DNA from: Candidatus Roslinia caecavium
GTDB lineage: Bacteria; Bacillota; Clostridia; Monoglobales; Monoglobaceae
Assembly (NCBI GenBank): GCA_904419955.1
Contig: CAJFTO010000001.1
Span: forward strand, 1-64,000
DNA: 64,000 nt
Direction: 5' to 3'
In this document: positions 42,800 to 51,477 of the stretch, in pieces
Numbering within the stretch: position 1 is the first letter of the stretch
Layout of the letters: each line of letters starts with the position of its first letter
Position numbers and translations under genes: made by a program
The notes under the pieces: model-generated
What the model was told of the DNA's origin: nothing
The model's input: the letters and a program-made list of their open reading frames with translations, nothing else
Database searches by the model: none

Positions 42800-43858
42800 T
42801 CAAAGCGGGCTTATATACTTCCTCTTTAGCTTATCGGCTTCCCTGAAGGCTGTTTTTAGCGTATCCAGATATAAATTCCCGGTCTCTCCGGTATACGCGA
42901 GCGGCTGTTTGAGTATCGCCGCTCTTCTCTCCTTATCGAACTCCATAAGCCCTTTTCTGCGCTCGGTGATCCTCAACTCCTCGTCTTTGGCCGTCAAGGA
43001 ACCGCCGTGTATCCTGTAATAGTACAGCGGCTTTTTAAAGCCCGAACGCTTTATCTTAAAGACCTCGTTCATACGCATCCAGTAATCGTAATCCTCAAAG
43101 CCGAACATATCGCCGTCGTAACCGCCTATTATATCCGCGGCCGACGCTCTGTACATAAAAGCCGCGCCTATCGTATTGTTGGCTTTAACATTCAAATTCA
43201 AGGTCGAATCCGGCAGGATCACGTTCCCGCTCCCCGGCGGATATTCGTACCAGCCGAAACCGCGAAGGATATCCCCGCTATGATCGATCAGTCTCATATT
43301 TGAATATACCATCGCCGCCTCTTTATCCCTATTCAGCTCTTCTACCGTCTCGGCGATAAATTCGCGGCGCATGATATTATCCGCGCTTATCCATGTGAAA
43401 AACTCGCCCCCGGCTATCTCGAAACCCCTGTTTAGAGCGGCGGGCAATCTGAGATTAGACTGACGCGCGGCCTTGACATGCGGATTCAATCTCGCGTACG
43501 CGTCGGCGATCTCGCCGCTATGATCAGTCGAGCCGTCGTCTACTATGATAAGCTCGATATTTTTATACGTCTGCGACAGTACCGATTCTATCGCGCCTAT
43601 TAGGTATTTATCCCCGTTATATACCGGCAAAACGACCGACACGAGTCCGCGCTCGCCCTTGGGCGTAAGCTCGCTCGCTTTGATATGATACTTTCGCCCA
43701 AACGCCTTTTTATACTCGGCGAACTCTCCGCAGCCGCCGCGCGATCTAAGAGCGCCTACTATCCGCTCTTTAAGCGTCCTCGCCGCGCCGGATATAAAAT
43801 ATCCAAACTCCGATCTCTTATCCGCTTTTGATCTTTTCGCAAAGCTCCCTATACGCAT
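42800..43858 (-). CDS. Family 2 glycosyltransferase B
   Basis: A GT2 enzyme of about 352 residues. The GT-A fold is clear: 'VSVVLPVYNGDKYLIGAIESVLSQTY' , 'ELIIVDDGSTDHSGEIADAYA', 'NRGFEIAGGEFFTWISADN' (metal-binding position) and 'GFEDYDYWMRM'. It transfers an activated sugar to a growing cell-surface glycan. I chose ATG 43858; a longer frame to 43888 is possible. Either way its start overlaps the end of the preceding glycosyltransferase gene by 41-71 bp, which suggests translational coupling. Third gene of the wzt-like operon. Confidence 0.85.
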   Translation of the reverse strand: MRIGSFAKRSKADKRSEFGYFISGAARTLKERIVGALRSRGGCGEFAEYKKAFGRKYHIKASELTPKGERGLVSVVLPVYNGDKYLIGAIESVLSQTYKNIELIIVDDGSTDHSGEIADAYARLNPHVKAARQSNLRLPAALNRGFEIAGGEFFTWISADNIMRREFIAETVEELNRDKEAAMVYSNMRLIDHSGDILRGFGWYEYPPGSGNVILPDSTLNLNVKANNTIGAAFMYRASAADIIGGYDGDMFGFEDYDYWMRMNEVFKIKRSGFKKPLYYYRIHGGSLTAKDEELRITERRKGLMEFDKERRAAILKQPLAYTGETGNLYLDTLKTAFREADKLKRKYISPL

Positions 43859-44909
43859 CCCTCTCACATTCCTTATAAAAGATCTCATAATATAAACCGT
43901 CGTCTCCGCGCGCTCGTTTTTTCAGCCGCAGGATCTCGCTCTGAGCTATTTCGGCTCTCTCGGCCGCGTACTCCGCCGTTATCTTCGAGCTTGAGTATCC
44001 GTCGGCGTAGAGTTTATACATGGTCAATATCCCGGCTCTGAGCGTGTTTCTGACATGCTCCTCGGTGTAGCGGTCCGGGCTTACGTTATGGATAACGACC
44101 GAATTCGGTTCGACTCCGACCCTCCAGCCGGCGCCGATCGCCTTAAAGCAGAGCGCGGTCTCCTCGCCGCCCGCATAGTCGCCGCCGCGTCTTCCGTAGC
44201 TCAGATCGAACCCGCCCAGCTCTAAAAGCGCCGATCTTCTGACCCCGAAATTCGCTCCGTACGGAAACTCATACTGCTTGGAGACCGTCCTGTACTTTTT
44301 ATAATTAACCGTATAGGCGCTCCATACCGATTCGCGCCCTTTAAGTATTATATCCGGCCTCGGCTCGGGCGAATTAAGCTCTATCACACCGCCTATTATA
44401 GCCGCGTCCGGATGTTTTCTGAACGCTTCCAGCATATACGCCAGACAGTTAAAGTCGCAGACCGCGTCGTCGTCTATATACAGCAGATACTCGCCCCTCG
44501 CATTTTCCGCGCCTGTGTTTCTGGCTCTCGACAACCCTATCTCCGGCTCGCGAATTACCCTTATATCGACGCCCGAATAAGCTCCTAAAAGCTCTTCTTC
44601 AAAGTCCGGGTCGGCCTTGCCGTTATTTACGACTACGATCTCATACTCGCTCGAATTCAAGGACTGGTTCGCCGCCGATCCGATCGCCTCGAGCGCCTGT
44701 TCTTTTCGGTCATATGTGCATATAACGACCGACAGCGGCAGAGCTTCCCGGCTTTGTTCGGATGCGCCGCGCTTTCTCCGGCGTCTTAGCCCGCCTTTAA
44801 AAGGGGTATAGTTCTTGACCTCGCAGGCCCCCTTTTTCAGCGCCAGTTTTAGCCCCGACCGGCTGAGGTCGACCGCGTTTGTCAGCGAAATATTTCCCTT
44901 GTTTCTCAT
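43818..44909 (-). CDS. Family 2 glycosyltransferase A
   Basis: A GT2 enzyme of 363 residues. A basic N-terminal stretch of about 45 residues ('GLRRRRKRGAS') precedes the GT-A domain: 'SVVICTYDRKEQALEAIGSAANQ', 'EIVVVNNGKADPDF', 'SRARNTGAENARGEYLLYIDDDAVCD' (DDD metal site) and 'GGFDLSYGRRGGDYAGGEETALCFK'. A C-terminal helical region of ~100 residues follows. The ATG at 44909 stands seven bases after GAAAGGA, only 11 bp after the ABC ATPase stop codon. Acceptor glycan unknown. Confidence 0.87.
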   Translation of the reverse strand: MRNKGNISLTNAVDLSRSGLKLALKKGACEVKNYTPFKGGLRRRRKRGASEQSREALPLSVVICTYDRKEQALEAIGSAANQSLNSSEYEIVVVNNGKADPDFEEELLGAYSGVDIRVIREPEIGLSRARNTGAENARGEYLLYIDDDAVCDFNCLAYMLEAFRKHPDAAIIGGVIELNSPEPRPDIILKGRESVWSAYTVNYKKYRTVSKQYEFPYGANFGVRRSALLELGGFDLSYGRRGGDYAGGEETALCFKAIGAGWRVGVEPNSVVIHNVSPDRYTEEHVRNTLRAGILTMYKLYADGYSSSKITAEYAAERAEIAQSEILRLKKRARGDDGLYYEIFYKECERDAYRELCEKIKSG

Positions 44910-44920
44910 ATTCGATCCTT

Positions 44921-46195
44921 TCAAAACGTTTCCGGCTTCCGATCTCCGGCAGAACTCTCCGAGTCCGTGGCGTCTCCGTCCTTCAAAGCCTCGACCTTCG
45001 CGTCGACCGTAACCAGCCCGTAGCGCTCCCTGCCTATCCCACCGACAGATTCGAACTCGGCTATGTTTTCGGCGTAATCGATATATTTTATAGGATATTC
45101 GCCGCGTATCTCCAAGCCCGCCGCAATAAAATATTTACCCGAGTTTAATACGTTCTTAAACTTAAATCTTATCCTATTCGCCCCGGAACTTAAAAGCCCG
45201 GAGCCGCGGAACTTCCCGCCCGGCGCCAGATATTCGGCGTCGGACACAACGAACAGGTCGAGTCCCGTCCGATCCTTTACCGCCAGCGACGCGGCCAGTT
45301 TGTCGAGCGGAGCGCTTTCAGGGATATTCAGCGCCATATCGACGGTTATGGTCTCGTTCGGCAGATACCCGGCTCTGTCCGGTATTACCGAGACGATAGC
45401 CCCGACCCCGCTGCCGAACCGGTTGAGCGCGCCTTTATCGCGCGTTTCGTTCTCGATTCCGGTTCCGCTCAGCTCGTGTTCTATATACTCGGCGGTGACT
45501 TTATTGGTCGCGCCGTCCATGACTATCCGTCCTTTTTCGAGCCAAATACAGCGTTCGCAGAACCTGCGCGCCGCGTCCAGATCGTGCGTGACGAAAATAA
45601 TGGTAACTCCCCTGCGCTTTAGCTCTTCAAGCCGCCCGAAGCACTTGGCCTGAAACCTGTAGTCGCCCACGGCGAGCGCCTCGTCTACGAGCAGGACGTC
45701 CGGCTCCGAGTTTACCGCCGCCGCGAACGCGAGACGCACCAACATGCCCGACGAATATGTCTTGACCGGCATGTCTATATATTCGCCAAGCTCCGCAAAC
45801 TCTATTATCCCGCCGAGAGTCTTTGCGGTCTCGGATTTGGGTACGCCGCTCAGAGCGCCGCTGAGAAATATATTCTCCCTCCCTGTGTATTCAGGGTTAA
45901 ACCCCGCTCCAAGCTCGATCAGCGCGGCGACCCTGCCATGTACGGCGACCGTTCCCGAATCGGGCGCGGTTATCCCCGCCGCGATCTTGAGCAGTGTGGA
46001 TTTTCCCGAGCCGTTTCCGCCTATTATGCCGATGCACTCGCCCTTTTTAATCTTCAGACTTACGTCTTTCAGCGCGGCCGTGAAGCCGTTTTCCTCGGAC
46101 TTTCTCATACCCGTCAGGTTCGCCTTAAAGGTCAGAAAATTATTCTTTGAAGCCGCGTAGTATTTGTTTATATTATTGATTTCTATGCTGTTCAT
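44921..46195 (-). CDS. Wzt-like ABC transporter ATPase for polysaccharide export
   Basis: A 424-residue protein. The ATPase domain (1-~240) has Walker A 'GGNGSGKSTLLK', signature 'YSSGMLVRLAFA' and Walker B 'DVLLVDEALAVGD', the sequence typical of Wzt/TagH/RfbB exporters. The C-terminal ~170 residues form a beta-sandwich like the Wzt carbohydrate-binding domain ('GYLPNETITVDMALNIPES'). It should power export of a lipid-linked glycan, perhaps selecting capped chains. Its permease (Wzm/TagG) is not adjacent or in the window. TATAAT ends six bases before the ATG at 46195 and no Shine-Dalgarno has good spacing, so the mRNA is probably leaderless. Confidence 0.9.
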   Translation of the reverse strand: MNSIEINNINKYYAASKNNFLTFKANLTGMRKSEENGFTAALKDVSLKIKKGECIGIIGGNGSGKSTLLKIAAGITAPDSGTVAVHGRVAALIELGAGFNPEYTGRENIFLSGALSGVPKSETAKTLGGIIEFAELGEYIDMPVKTYSSGMLVRLAFAAAVNSEPDVLLVDEALAVGDYRFQAKCFGRLEELKRRGVTIIFVTHDLDAARRFCERCIWLEKGRIVMDGATNKVTAEYIEHELSGTGIENETRDKGALNRFGSGVGAIVSVIPDRAGYLPNETITVDMALNIPESAPLDKLAASLAVKDRTGLDLFVVSDAEYLAPGGKFRGSGLLSSGANRIRFKFKNVLNSGKYFIAAGLEIRGEYPIKYIDYAENIAEFESVGGIGRERYGLVTVDAKVEALKDGDATDSESSAGDRKPETF

Positions 46196-46201
46196 ACGCT
46201 G

Positions 46202-46230
46202 ATTATACCATCCTTTGGATATTAAATCAA
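46202..46230 (-). promoter_or_regulatory. Promoter of the Wzt-like operon predicting a leaderless mRNA
   Basis: On the minus strand TTGATT (46225-46230), 17 bp, TATAAT (46202-46207), then CAGCGT and the ATG at 46195. The start site should fall on the ATG. Confidence 0.7.
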
Positions 46231-46287
46231 TACGGGCGCGCACGTCATATCCAGATGCATTGCGCTCTAATTTATTGAAATATTATA

Positions 46288-46316
46288 TTGCAACCGCTAC
46301 CGTTAAATGGTATCAT
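46288..46316 (+). promoter_or_regulatory. azlCD promoter
   Basis: TTGCAA (46288-46293), 17 bp, TATCAT (46311-46316), with a leader of about 45 nt carrying AAGGGAGA. Confidence 0.7.
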
Positions 46317-46367
46317 AAGAAACGCCGCTAAAACAGCTTTGCGCTTAATGTTAAGGGAGAATTAAAT

Positions 46368-46982
46368 ATGGAAGATAAAATAAAAATACTGTCCAAAGCG
46401 TTTAAATGCGCTTTCCCCTATACCATACCCATATTCGCGGGCTCGGTGGAATTCGTCGCCGTAAATATACTGCTCGGAGCTTTTAATCCGATCCAGGCGC
46501 TGGCTATGACCGTTATGATAAACGCCAGACACCTGTTTTACGGTCTCTCCATGCTGGATAAATACCGCGGGACCGGCTTTAAAAAGCTATATCTGATCTT
46601 TGGGATGTGCGACGAGAGCTTTTCCATTAACTATACCGCCGATATCCCTAAAGACGTCGACCGCGGCTGGTTCATGTTTTTTGTGACGGCGCTGAATCAT
46701 CTGTACTGGTTTACCGGCGCGACGCTTGGCGGGATCTTCGGTTCTCTGATAAATTTTAGTACCGAGGGTCTGGAATTTGTCATGACCGCGATGTTCGCAG
46801 TGATCTTTTTGGAGAGCTGGATGAAGGAAAAACGCCGCGCGAGCGCGCTGATAGGTATCTCTATTTCGGCGCTCTGCCTTATCGCGTTCGGCTCCGAGGA
46901 TTTCATCATCCCCGCTATGCTCGCAATGATCGGGGTCTTGACCCTGCTTCGCAAACCTCTTGAGAAAGGCGGCGATAAATAA
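46368..46982 (+). CDS. azlC: AzlC-family branched-chain amino acid exporter, large subunit
   Basis: A 204-residue membrane protein with five or six helices. The block '[27 protein letters not shown]' and '[17 protein letters not shown]' are AzlC family features, including the conserved N-A-R-H in the third helix. With AzlD it exports branched-chain amino acids and analogues. Start ATG 46368 follows AAGGGAGA. Its stop codon overlaps the azlD start (TAATG), so the two are translationally coupled. Confidence 0.92.
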   Translation: MEDKIKILSKAFKCAFPYTIPIFAGSVEFVAVNILLGAFNPIQALAMTVMINARHLFYGLSMLDKYRGTGFKKLYLIFGMCDESFSINYTADIPKDVDRGWFMFFVTALNHLYWFTGATLGGIFGSLINFSTEGLEFVMTAMFAVIFLESWMKEKRRASALIGISISALCLIAFGSEDFIIPAMLAMIGVLTLLRKPLEKGGDK

Positions 46983-47308
46983 TGACGAGCTCTCAGCAGA
47001 TCATAACTATAGCTATGGTCGTACTCGGAACGGCGCTGACGCGGTTCCTGCCGTTCCTGCTGTTCCCGGCGGGCAAACCGACCCCTAAATATATCAGGTA
47101 TCTGGGAAAAGTCCTGCCGCCCGCCGTATTCGGACTCTTAGTGGTCTACAGCTTAAAGAACGTCAACATTTTCGCGGGTTCCCGCGGCGTTCCCGAAGCG
47201 ATCTCCGTGGCGCTGGTCGCGGCGCTGCACCTGTGGAAGAGGAATATGTTACTCTCCATCGCGGGCGGAACGATCTGCTATATGGCGCTCGTGCAGTTTG
47301 TTTTTTAG
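46982..47308 (+). CDS. azlD: AzlD-family branched-chain amino acid exporter, small subunit
   Basis: A 108-residue protein with four hydrophobic segments; '[15 protein letters not shown]' near the N-terminus and '[19 protein letters not shown]' are typical of AzlD. It is required with AzlC for export. The ATG shares one base with the azlC stop. A hairpin GGCGGCGAT/ATCGCCGCC follows at 47335-47360 without a strong T tract. Confidence 0.92.
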   Translation: MTSSQQIITIAMVVLGTALTRFLPFLLFPAGKPTPKYIRYLGKVLPPAVFGLLVVYSLKNVNIFAGSRGVPEAISVALVAALHLWKRNMLLSIAGGTICYMALVQFVF

Positions 47309-47447
47309 CTTTAGCTTTTCTTAAATATTGAAATGGCGGCGATGAACAAAGATCGCCGCCCGCTGGATCAAATTGTTTTTAAGGGCTCCGGTCCGCAAAT
47401 TTATTCTTTTTACGCCGCTCCAACCAATATGGACTCAAACGCCGTAT

Positions 47448-47843
47448 TTAGATCTCTATCTCCCTGGGGTCGTCGGTAAAGGAATATATGGTCGCTTTGC
47501 CGCTTTCGAAACAGAACACGGTCATCAGATCGTCGTCTACTGTATACATACTCTTCAGCGCCGCCTCGTTCTCGTCCATCATAGCGACGCGGGCCTCTCT
47601 GCGGAGGTCCTCCTTGACTTCGCCCTCGACGCGGATCCATCTTCCTTTATACATGCCGCAGATCTCGACCTTTCCGTTTTTCTTCATCTGACGATATACC
47701 TTCTTTTGGTTGTTTGTGACAAAGTATAGCTTGTCTTCAAAAACGCAAACGGCGCCAAACGGTCTGACGCGAGGCTGTCCGTCCTCGCACGTCGCGAGAT
47801 AAAATGTTCCGCATCCTTTTAAAAACTCTAAAACTTCATTCAT
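47448..47843 (-). CDS. Pyridoxamine 5'-phosphate oxidase-like flavin protein
   Basis: A 131-residue split-barrel flavin-binding protein: 'CGTFYLATCEDGQPRVRPFGAVCVFEDKLYFVTNNQKKVYRQM' is the FMN-binding strand pair of the PNPOx-like superfamily. It is too short to be a true PdxH, so it is more likely a flavin reductase or F420/FMN-dependent detoxifying enzyme. The ATG at 47843 stands eight bases after AGGAG. It is divergent from an HxlR-type regulator, a common pairing in which the regulator controls the reductase. Confidence 0.85.
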   Translation of the reverse strand: MNEVLEFLKGCGTFYLATCEDGQPRVRPFGAVCVFEDKLYFVTNNQKKVYRQMKKNGKVEICGMYKGRWIRVEGEVKEDLRREARVAMMDENEAALKSMYTVDDDLMTVFCFESGKATIYSFTDDPREIEI

Positions 47844-47935
47844 TGTCAAATCTCCTTTCTAATAACGGGTTGATTTTTCCCGGTTTATGTTTATAATTAT
47901 ATTTATAAGGTTAAAAAATACAAGTACGATATTTA

Positions 47936-47951
47936 TTGATACCTGTATCAA
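47936..47951. promoter_or_regulatory. HxlR operator candidate
   Basis: TTGATAC-CT-GTATCAA, a perfect palindrome with 7-bp arms, immediately before the hxlR ribosome site in the 122-bp divergent gap. Binding there could block both the regulator mRNA and the flavin protein promoter. Confidence 0.65.
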
Positions 47952-47965
47952 AAAGGAGCGTATCT

Positions 47966-48304
47966 ATGGAAAAGAAAATCTTATTTGGGCGCTGTCCTTA
48001 CGTTACGGCGCAAAAGGTCCTAACTGGCAAATGGTCTATGTATATCCTATACCTTTTATCCGACGGACCGGTCCGTTTTAACGAACTGCTAAGACGAATG
48101 CCTGAAAAAATGACCCATACCACCTTATCTAGGCAGTTGAAAACTTTAGAGGACGAGGGATTGATCGTCCGCGTTGAATACCGGCAGGTCCCTCCGAAAG
48201 TTGAATACAGCATGAGTGAAATAGGCGAAAAGTTCAAAAATGTATTATCTGAGTTGGAAATATGGGGAAACGAATATATCGAATACTTAAACGGCGTACA
48301 ATAA
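47966..48304 (+). CDS. HxlR-family winged-helix regulator
   Basis: A 112-residue MarR-like winged-helix protein of the HxlR group: 'VLTGKWSMYILYLLSDGPVRFNELLRRMPEKMTHTTLSRQLKTLEDEGLIVR' is the DNA-binding core. A single Cys in 'FGRCPY' near the N-terminus is the position that senses electrophiles or oxidants in several HxlR proteins (HypR, QorR), so redox or quinone sensing is plausible. Start ATG 47966 follows AAAAAGGAG. It probably controls the divergent flavin protein through the palindrome just upstream. Confidence 0.9.
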   Translation: MEKKILFGRCPYVTAQKVLTGKWSMYILYLLSDGPVRFNELLRRMPEKMTHTTLSRQLKTLEDEGLIVRVEYRQVPPKVEYSMSEIGEKFKNVLSELEIWGNEYIEYLNGVQ

Positions 48305-48385
48305 TATTTAGGCGCTGAACGTTTGGCCTTTTACCGGCGAACGGGCGCAATTTTGCGAATTACTTTGTTTTAGACATAAATGCCA

Positions 48386-48426
48386 AAACGGGCGGAGAGC
48401 TTTCTGCATCGCCGCCCGTATTTTAA
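48386..48426. terminator. Shared terminator between hxlR and the YiiX-like gene
   Basis: ACGGGCGG (48388-48395) pairs with CCGCCCGT (48412-48419), flanked by AAAA and ATTTTAAAA. Works on both strands of this convergent pair. Confidence 0.7.
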
Positions 48427-48430
48427 AACT

Positions 48431-50050
48431 TCATCTCTTCCAAAAAGCGCGCGTGATAAAATCGTCCGACAGCATTATATTGTCCGGAAGATATACGGCG
48501 CCCTCTACGTCGTCTGCAAACAAGGCGCTCAGCGCCTCCTCTTTGGAAGGGCCTATTTCTATCCCGGCCTCGCCGTATAAAAGTTTGACCAGCTCGGCGC
48601 AGGTGACCTCCTTGGCGCCCAAGATATTATAATACCCAAAGTCATAGCCGTTAAATTCATTCTCGCCGCGTCCGGCGATCTCTTCTCGCTGCGCGTCGGT
48701 TATGCCGTTATATTTATACAGCGTTATCCTGTCCGTCTTCTGCCAGTATTCGTTAGACATAAGCTTTTCATAGTTCAAATAATCAAGCTCCTCGTCGCCT
48801 GATCCGACTCCGTACTCCGCGCTTCTGGCGTGAACCAGACGTAATGTCTCGCCGCTTAGCTTTTCGATCACGACCGCCGAATGATTGTTATAGCCGTACA
48901 GCGTGTTGTCGGCGCGGTTGCATAATATCACGTCGCCCGGCTCGGCTTCGGCGTAGAGCGCGGACCACCCGCTACGGCTGTCGGCCGCCTCCGGCTCCGG
49001 TATCCCGCTAAGAAGCGCCGCGTCGTATTTGGTTATATCCCCGATAGCTTCACGGAGCGCCGTCTCCCTTTCGCCAAGATCCAGACCGAGAACGTCGGTA
49101 TCATACTTACATCGCCAGTACGCGGCTTTCATTTCATTTACCAAATTTTCTTGGGCTATCTCCGGCGAATCCGAAACGCGCAGCATGCCGCCTTCGGTAT
49201 ACGTATAAAGCCCCTCGTCGTCCCCGCCGTAACCTTTTATACAAAACGTATCCGGAGCGAGACTAAACCATGCGCCCGGCTTGTTTTCGATCAGCTCGTT
49301 CTTATAGTTTACTATATACTCCGCAGTCCTTCCTTCCGCATCCGAATAATATAGCTTCCCTTCGCGGGCGTATACAAAAGCGTCGTCGTATTCCATATCA
49401 AGCGCCGCCGCTGCTGAAGCTATTTCCTCGATCGAATCCGCATAAGGCTCGGCTCGCCACAGATTCTCCGCCGCCGCGGCGTCGTCGCTCGATACCGACG
49501 TTGAGTTAAACTTAACTATGCCGTATTTATAGTCGTCCGCGCATATTATCCCTAAAGTCTTCGCGGCCAACTCCGGATCGGCGTAATATATCCCGTCTCT
49601 TTCAACGATCTTACGCTCGGCAAAGACGACCTCGGCGTCGACGATCGCAAGGTTCGTATTTAAAACCAAATATGAATCCTCTCCATTTCTGTCCGTAATC
49701 CTGATCAGCGGATATTTGCTCGACCTTTTTATTTCCGCGCCGTAAACGTCGGCTAAAAGGTTAAGCGGATAGTACGCAAAACCATCCTCGTCAAAGAACG
49801 GCCGCACGGAGTCCTCGCAATATAAATTATTATCGTATATAAACCCTTCTCCGTCCGCGCGCAGAAGAATCCGCCTTTCATATGCCGGCGCCTGAGAAAA
49901 AATCTCGCTTACTTCATTTTTGTCCAAAACGGACTCTGCCTTATAGAAAAATCCGACTTTTAAAAACGGCGACGCCGCGGCGATCAGAACGACCGCTACC
50001 GCCGCAGTTATTAGAATTATTAATCGTTTTTTGGTTAGTTTCTTGGTCAT
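48431..50050 (-). CDS. Membrane-anchored protein with copper-amine-oxidase-N-like and YiiX/NlpC-P60-like domains
   Basis: A 539-residue protein with an N-terminal membrane helix ('LIILITAAVAVVLIAA'). Residues ~75-175 resemble the copper amine oxidase N-terminal-like domain found in many Clostridial surface proteins. Residues ~345-539 have the features of a circularly permuted papain-like (YiiX/NlpC-P60) domain: 'AEPGDVILCNRADNTLYGYNNHSAVVIEK', with the candidate catalytic His in NNHS, comes before 'KEVTCAELVKLLYGE' with the candidate Cys. It may cleave a peptidoglycan or lipid-linked amide at the cell surface, but the substrate is unknown. The start follows AAGGAG. A small membrane protein gene precedes it by 102 bp. 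Confidence 0.7.
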   Translation of the reverse strand: MTKKLTKKRLIILITAAVAVVLIAAASPFLKVGFFYKAESVLDKNEVSEIFSQAPAYERRILLRADGEGFIYDNNLYCEDSVRPFFDEDGFAYYPLNLLADVYGAEIKRSSKYPLIRITDRNGEDSYLVLNTNLAIVDAEVVFAERKIVERDGIYYADPELAAKTLGIICADDYKYGIVKFNSTSVSSDDAAAAENLWRAEPYADSIEEIASAAAALDMEYDDAFVYAREGKLYYSDAEGRTAEYIVNYKNELIENKPGAWFSLAPDTFCIKGYGGDDEGLYTYTEGGMLRVSDSPEIAQENLVNEMKAAYWRCKYDTDVLGLDLGERETALREAIGDITKYDAALLSGIPEPEAADSRSGWSALYAEAEPGDVILCNRADNTLYGYNNHSAVVIEKLSGETLRLVHARSAEYGVGSGDEELDYLNYEKLMSNEYWQKTDRITLYKYNGITDAQREEIAGRGENEFNGYDFGYYNILGAKEVTCAELVKLLYGEAGIEIGPSKEEALSALFADDVEGAVYLPDNIMLSDDFITRAFWKR

Positions 50051-50152
50051 AACGACTCCTTATGTTATTTTTCAGACGGATCGTTATAATAGATCCGCGT
50101 TTTGATTTTTCCGGCTATAAACTCCGCTGTAGATTCAAAATCCGCCTTAATA

Positions 50153-50620
50153 TCACGCCGTCGGTTCCCGCATATCCGAGCGCCCGACGGCGGCTGAAAG
50201 CATATTATATATTTCCTCGGCCGGCTCTGTAGAATAAAAATCGCCGCTAAGTTCCATAAGTTTTCGATAAAGCTCGTCGTCTACGGCGACGCTCATAAGC
50301 GCGTCCGCTCCCGACGCTTGGTCGAGATATGCGACTATTTCGTCCAGATAATGGTTGTCTCTGTACGACGTATACGGCTGAAGAGTCGTCAGCAGGGCGC
50401 CGTGTTTTGTGTTTTCGGTATTTAAGCGATCAAGATAATCGCCTTCGTATGACAATTTGGTCATATTCCATAGGTTGAGGATCAATTCGCTATAGCTGTA
50501 TCTGAACCTGCCGTCTATTTCACTTTGCAGATAATACCTGTCATGATACAGCTTTGCGCAAACGCAGCTCAGCGTAATTACCGCAAGAGCAAGGACTATC
50601 GCGACAATATTTTTCTTCAT
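50153..50620 (-). CDS. Small membrane-anchored helical protein, function unknown
   Basis: A 155-residue protein I do not recognise. One N-terminal hydrophobic segment ('IVAIVLALAVITLSCVCAKLY') is followed by an extracytoplasmic helical region. The segment is not a convincing lipobox. Start ATG 50620 follows GAGGCG. It precedes the YiiX-like gene on the same strand and may be co-transcribed; a partner or inhibitor role would be speculation. Confidence 0.65.
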   Translation of the reverse strand: MKKNIVAIVLALAVITLSCVCAKLYHDRYYLQSEIDGRFRYSYSELILNLWNMTKLSYEGDYLDRLNTENTKHGALLTTLQPYTSYRDNHYLDEIVAYLDQASGADALMSVAVDDELYRKLMELSGDFYSTEPAEEIYNMLSAAVGRSDMREPTA

Positions 50621-50708
50621 TCGTTTCGCCTCAAATTCAAATATATTTTCACTTATTAACGCGACCGCACGGCTGTTTATCGCCCTCCGGAACCGCTCCG
50701 GATAAGGT

Positions 50709-51239
50709 CTATCTGCGCTCGTAAACCAGCTCGGTTATTCCATTATAAATTTGGGTACCGATCAGTTTAAGTTTAATCTCTCTTTCTATCTCTTCAAACA
50801 GGCGCGCGCCGGAGCCTAAAATCGTCGGTATTATAGCGATATGATAAACGTCGATCAGATCGGAGCGCATAAGCTGCCGCGCAATATTTGCTCCTCCGCA
50901 GATCCATATATTTTTACCCGGCCTCTTTTTCAATGTATTAACGACGTCGCAGGGATTTTCTTGCGTAAATATTATTCTATCCGTCGACGGCTCTTGCCTG
51001 TGCGTGATCACGTAGCTTTTTAAATCGGCGTAAACCCATTCCGACGGAGACAATTCAGTTATGATTTGATAATAAGTATTCCAGCCCATAACTACCGTAT
51101 CGACGTCTTTTATGAATATGGAATAGGTATCGATATTTTCCTCGCTCGAGCTTTGACCGACAATCCAATCCACCCTGCCGTTATTATCGGCGATATATCC
51201 GTCAAGACTCGCCGCGATAAACAATATTACTTTTCTCAT
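50709..51239 (-). CDS. Dihydrofolate-reductase-like / RibD C-terminal domain reductase
   Basis: A 176-residue protein: 'LFIAASLDGYIADNNGRVDWI', 'DTVVMGWNTYYQI', 'KNIWICGGANIARQLMRSDLIDVYHIAIIPTILGSGARLFEE' are the conserved blocks of the RibD C-terminal (bacterial DHFR-like) family, including the CGG/GGG pyridine-nucleotide loop. It is probably an NADPH-dependent reductase of a pterin-like or other small compound, not the main folate enzyme. Start ATG 51239 follows GGAGGAACG. Confidence 0.87.
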   Translation of the reverse strand: MRKVILFIAASLDGYIADNNGRVDWIVGQSSSEENIDTYSIFIKDVDTVVMGWNTYYQIITELSPSEWVYADLKSYVITHRQEPSTDRIIFTQENPCDVVNTLKKRPGKNIWICGGANIARQLMRSDLIDVYHIAIIPTILGSGARLFEEIEREIKLKLIGTQIYNGITELVYERR

Positions 51240-51342
51240 AGCTTCGTTCCTCCCTATACATTTAAGGCTCGATCGTCGGCGCTACGAAAACTCTCCCGAC
51301 GCCGCCTCCTTTTATGCAACTTTCGGCTTATCCATTGATTTT

Positions 51343-51371
51343 ATTATACTTCATCTTTGAACCCGTGTAAA
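51343..51371 (-). promoter_or_regulatory. Promoter of the DHFR-like gene
   Basis: On the minus strand TTTACA (51366-51371), 17 bp, TATAAT (51343-51348), with a leader of about 95 nt. Confidence 0.65.
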
Positions 51372-51432
51372 GGAAAATAGGATCTCATCCCGCCGCAAAA
51401 CCCGAGTTTAAGAGCCGCCCGCTCCGCAAACA

Positions 51433-51462
51433 CAAAATCCGGACGGCGCGGAAGCCGTCCGG
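51433..51462 (-). terminator. Terminator after the SLH-vWA gene
   Basis: CCGGACGGC (51439-51447) pairs with GCCGTCCGG (51454-51462); on the minus strand ATTTTGTG follows. Confidence 0.75.
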
Positions 51463-51477
51463 TATAAGTCGTATACA

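Noticed and set aside
43818-43888. Frameshift joining the two glycosyltransferases
   Set aside because: Each frame carries a complete GT-A domain with its own start. The overlap is ordinary translational coupling.
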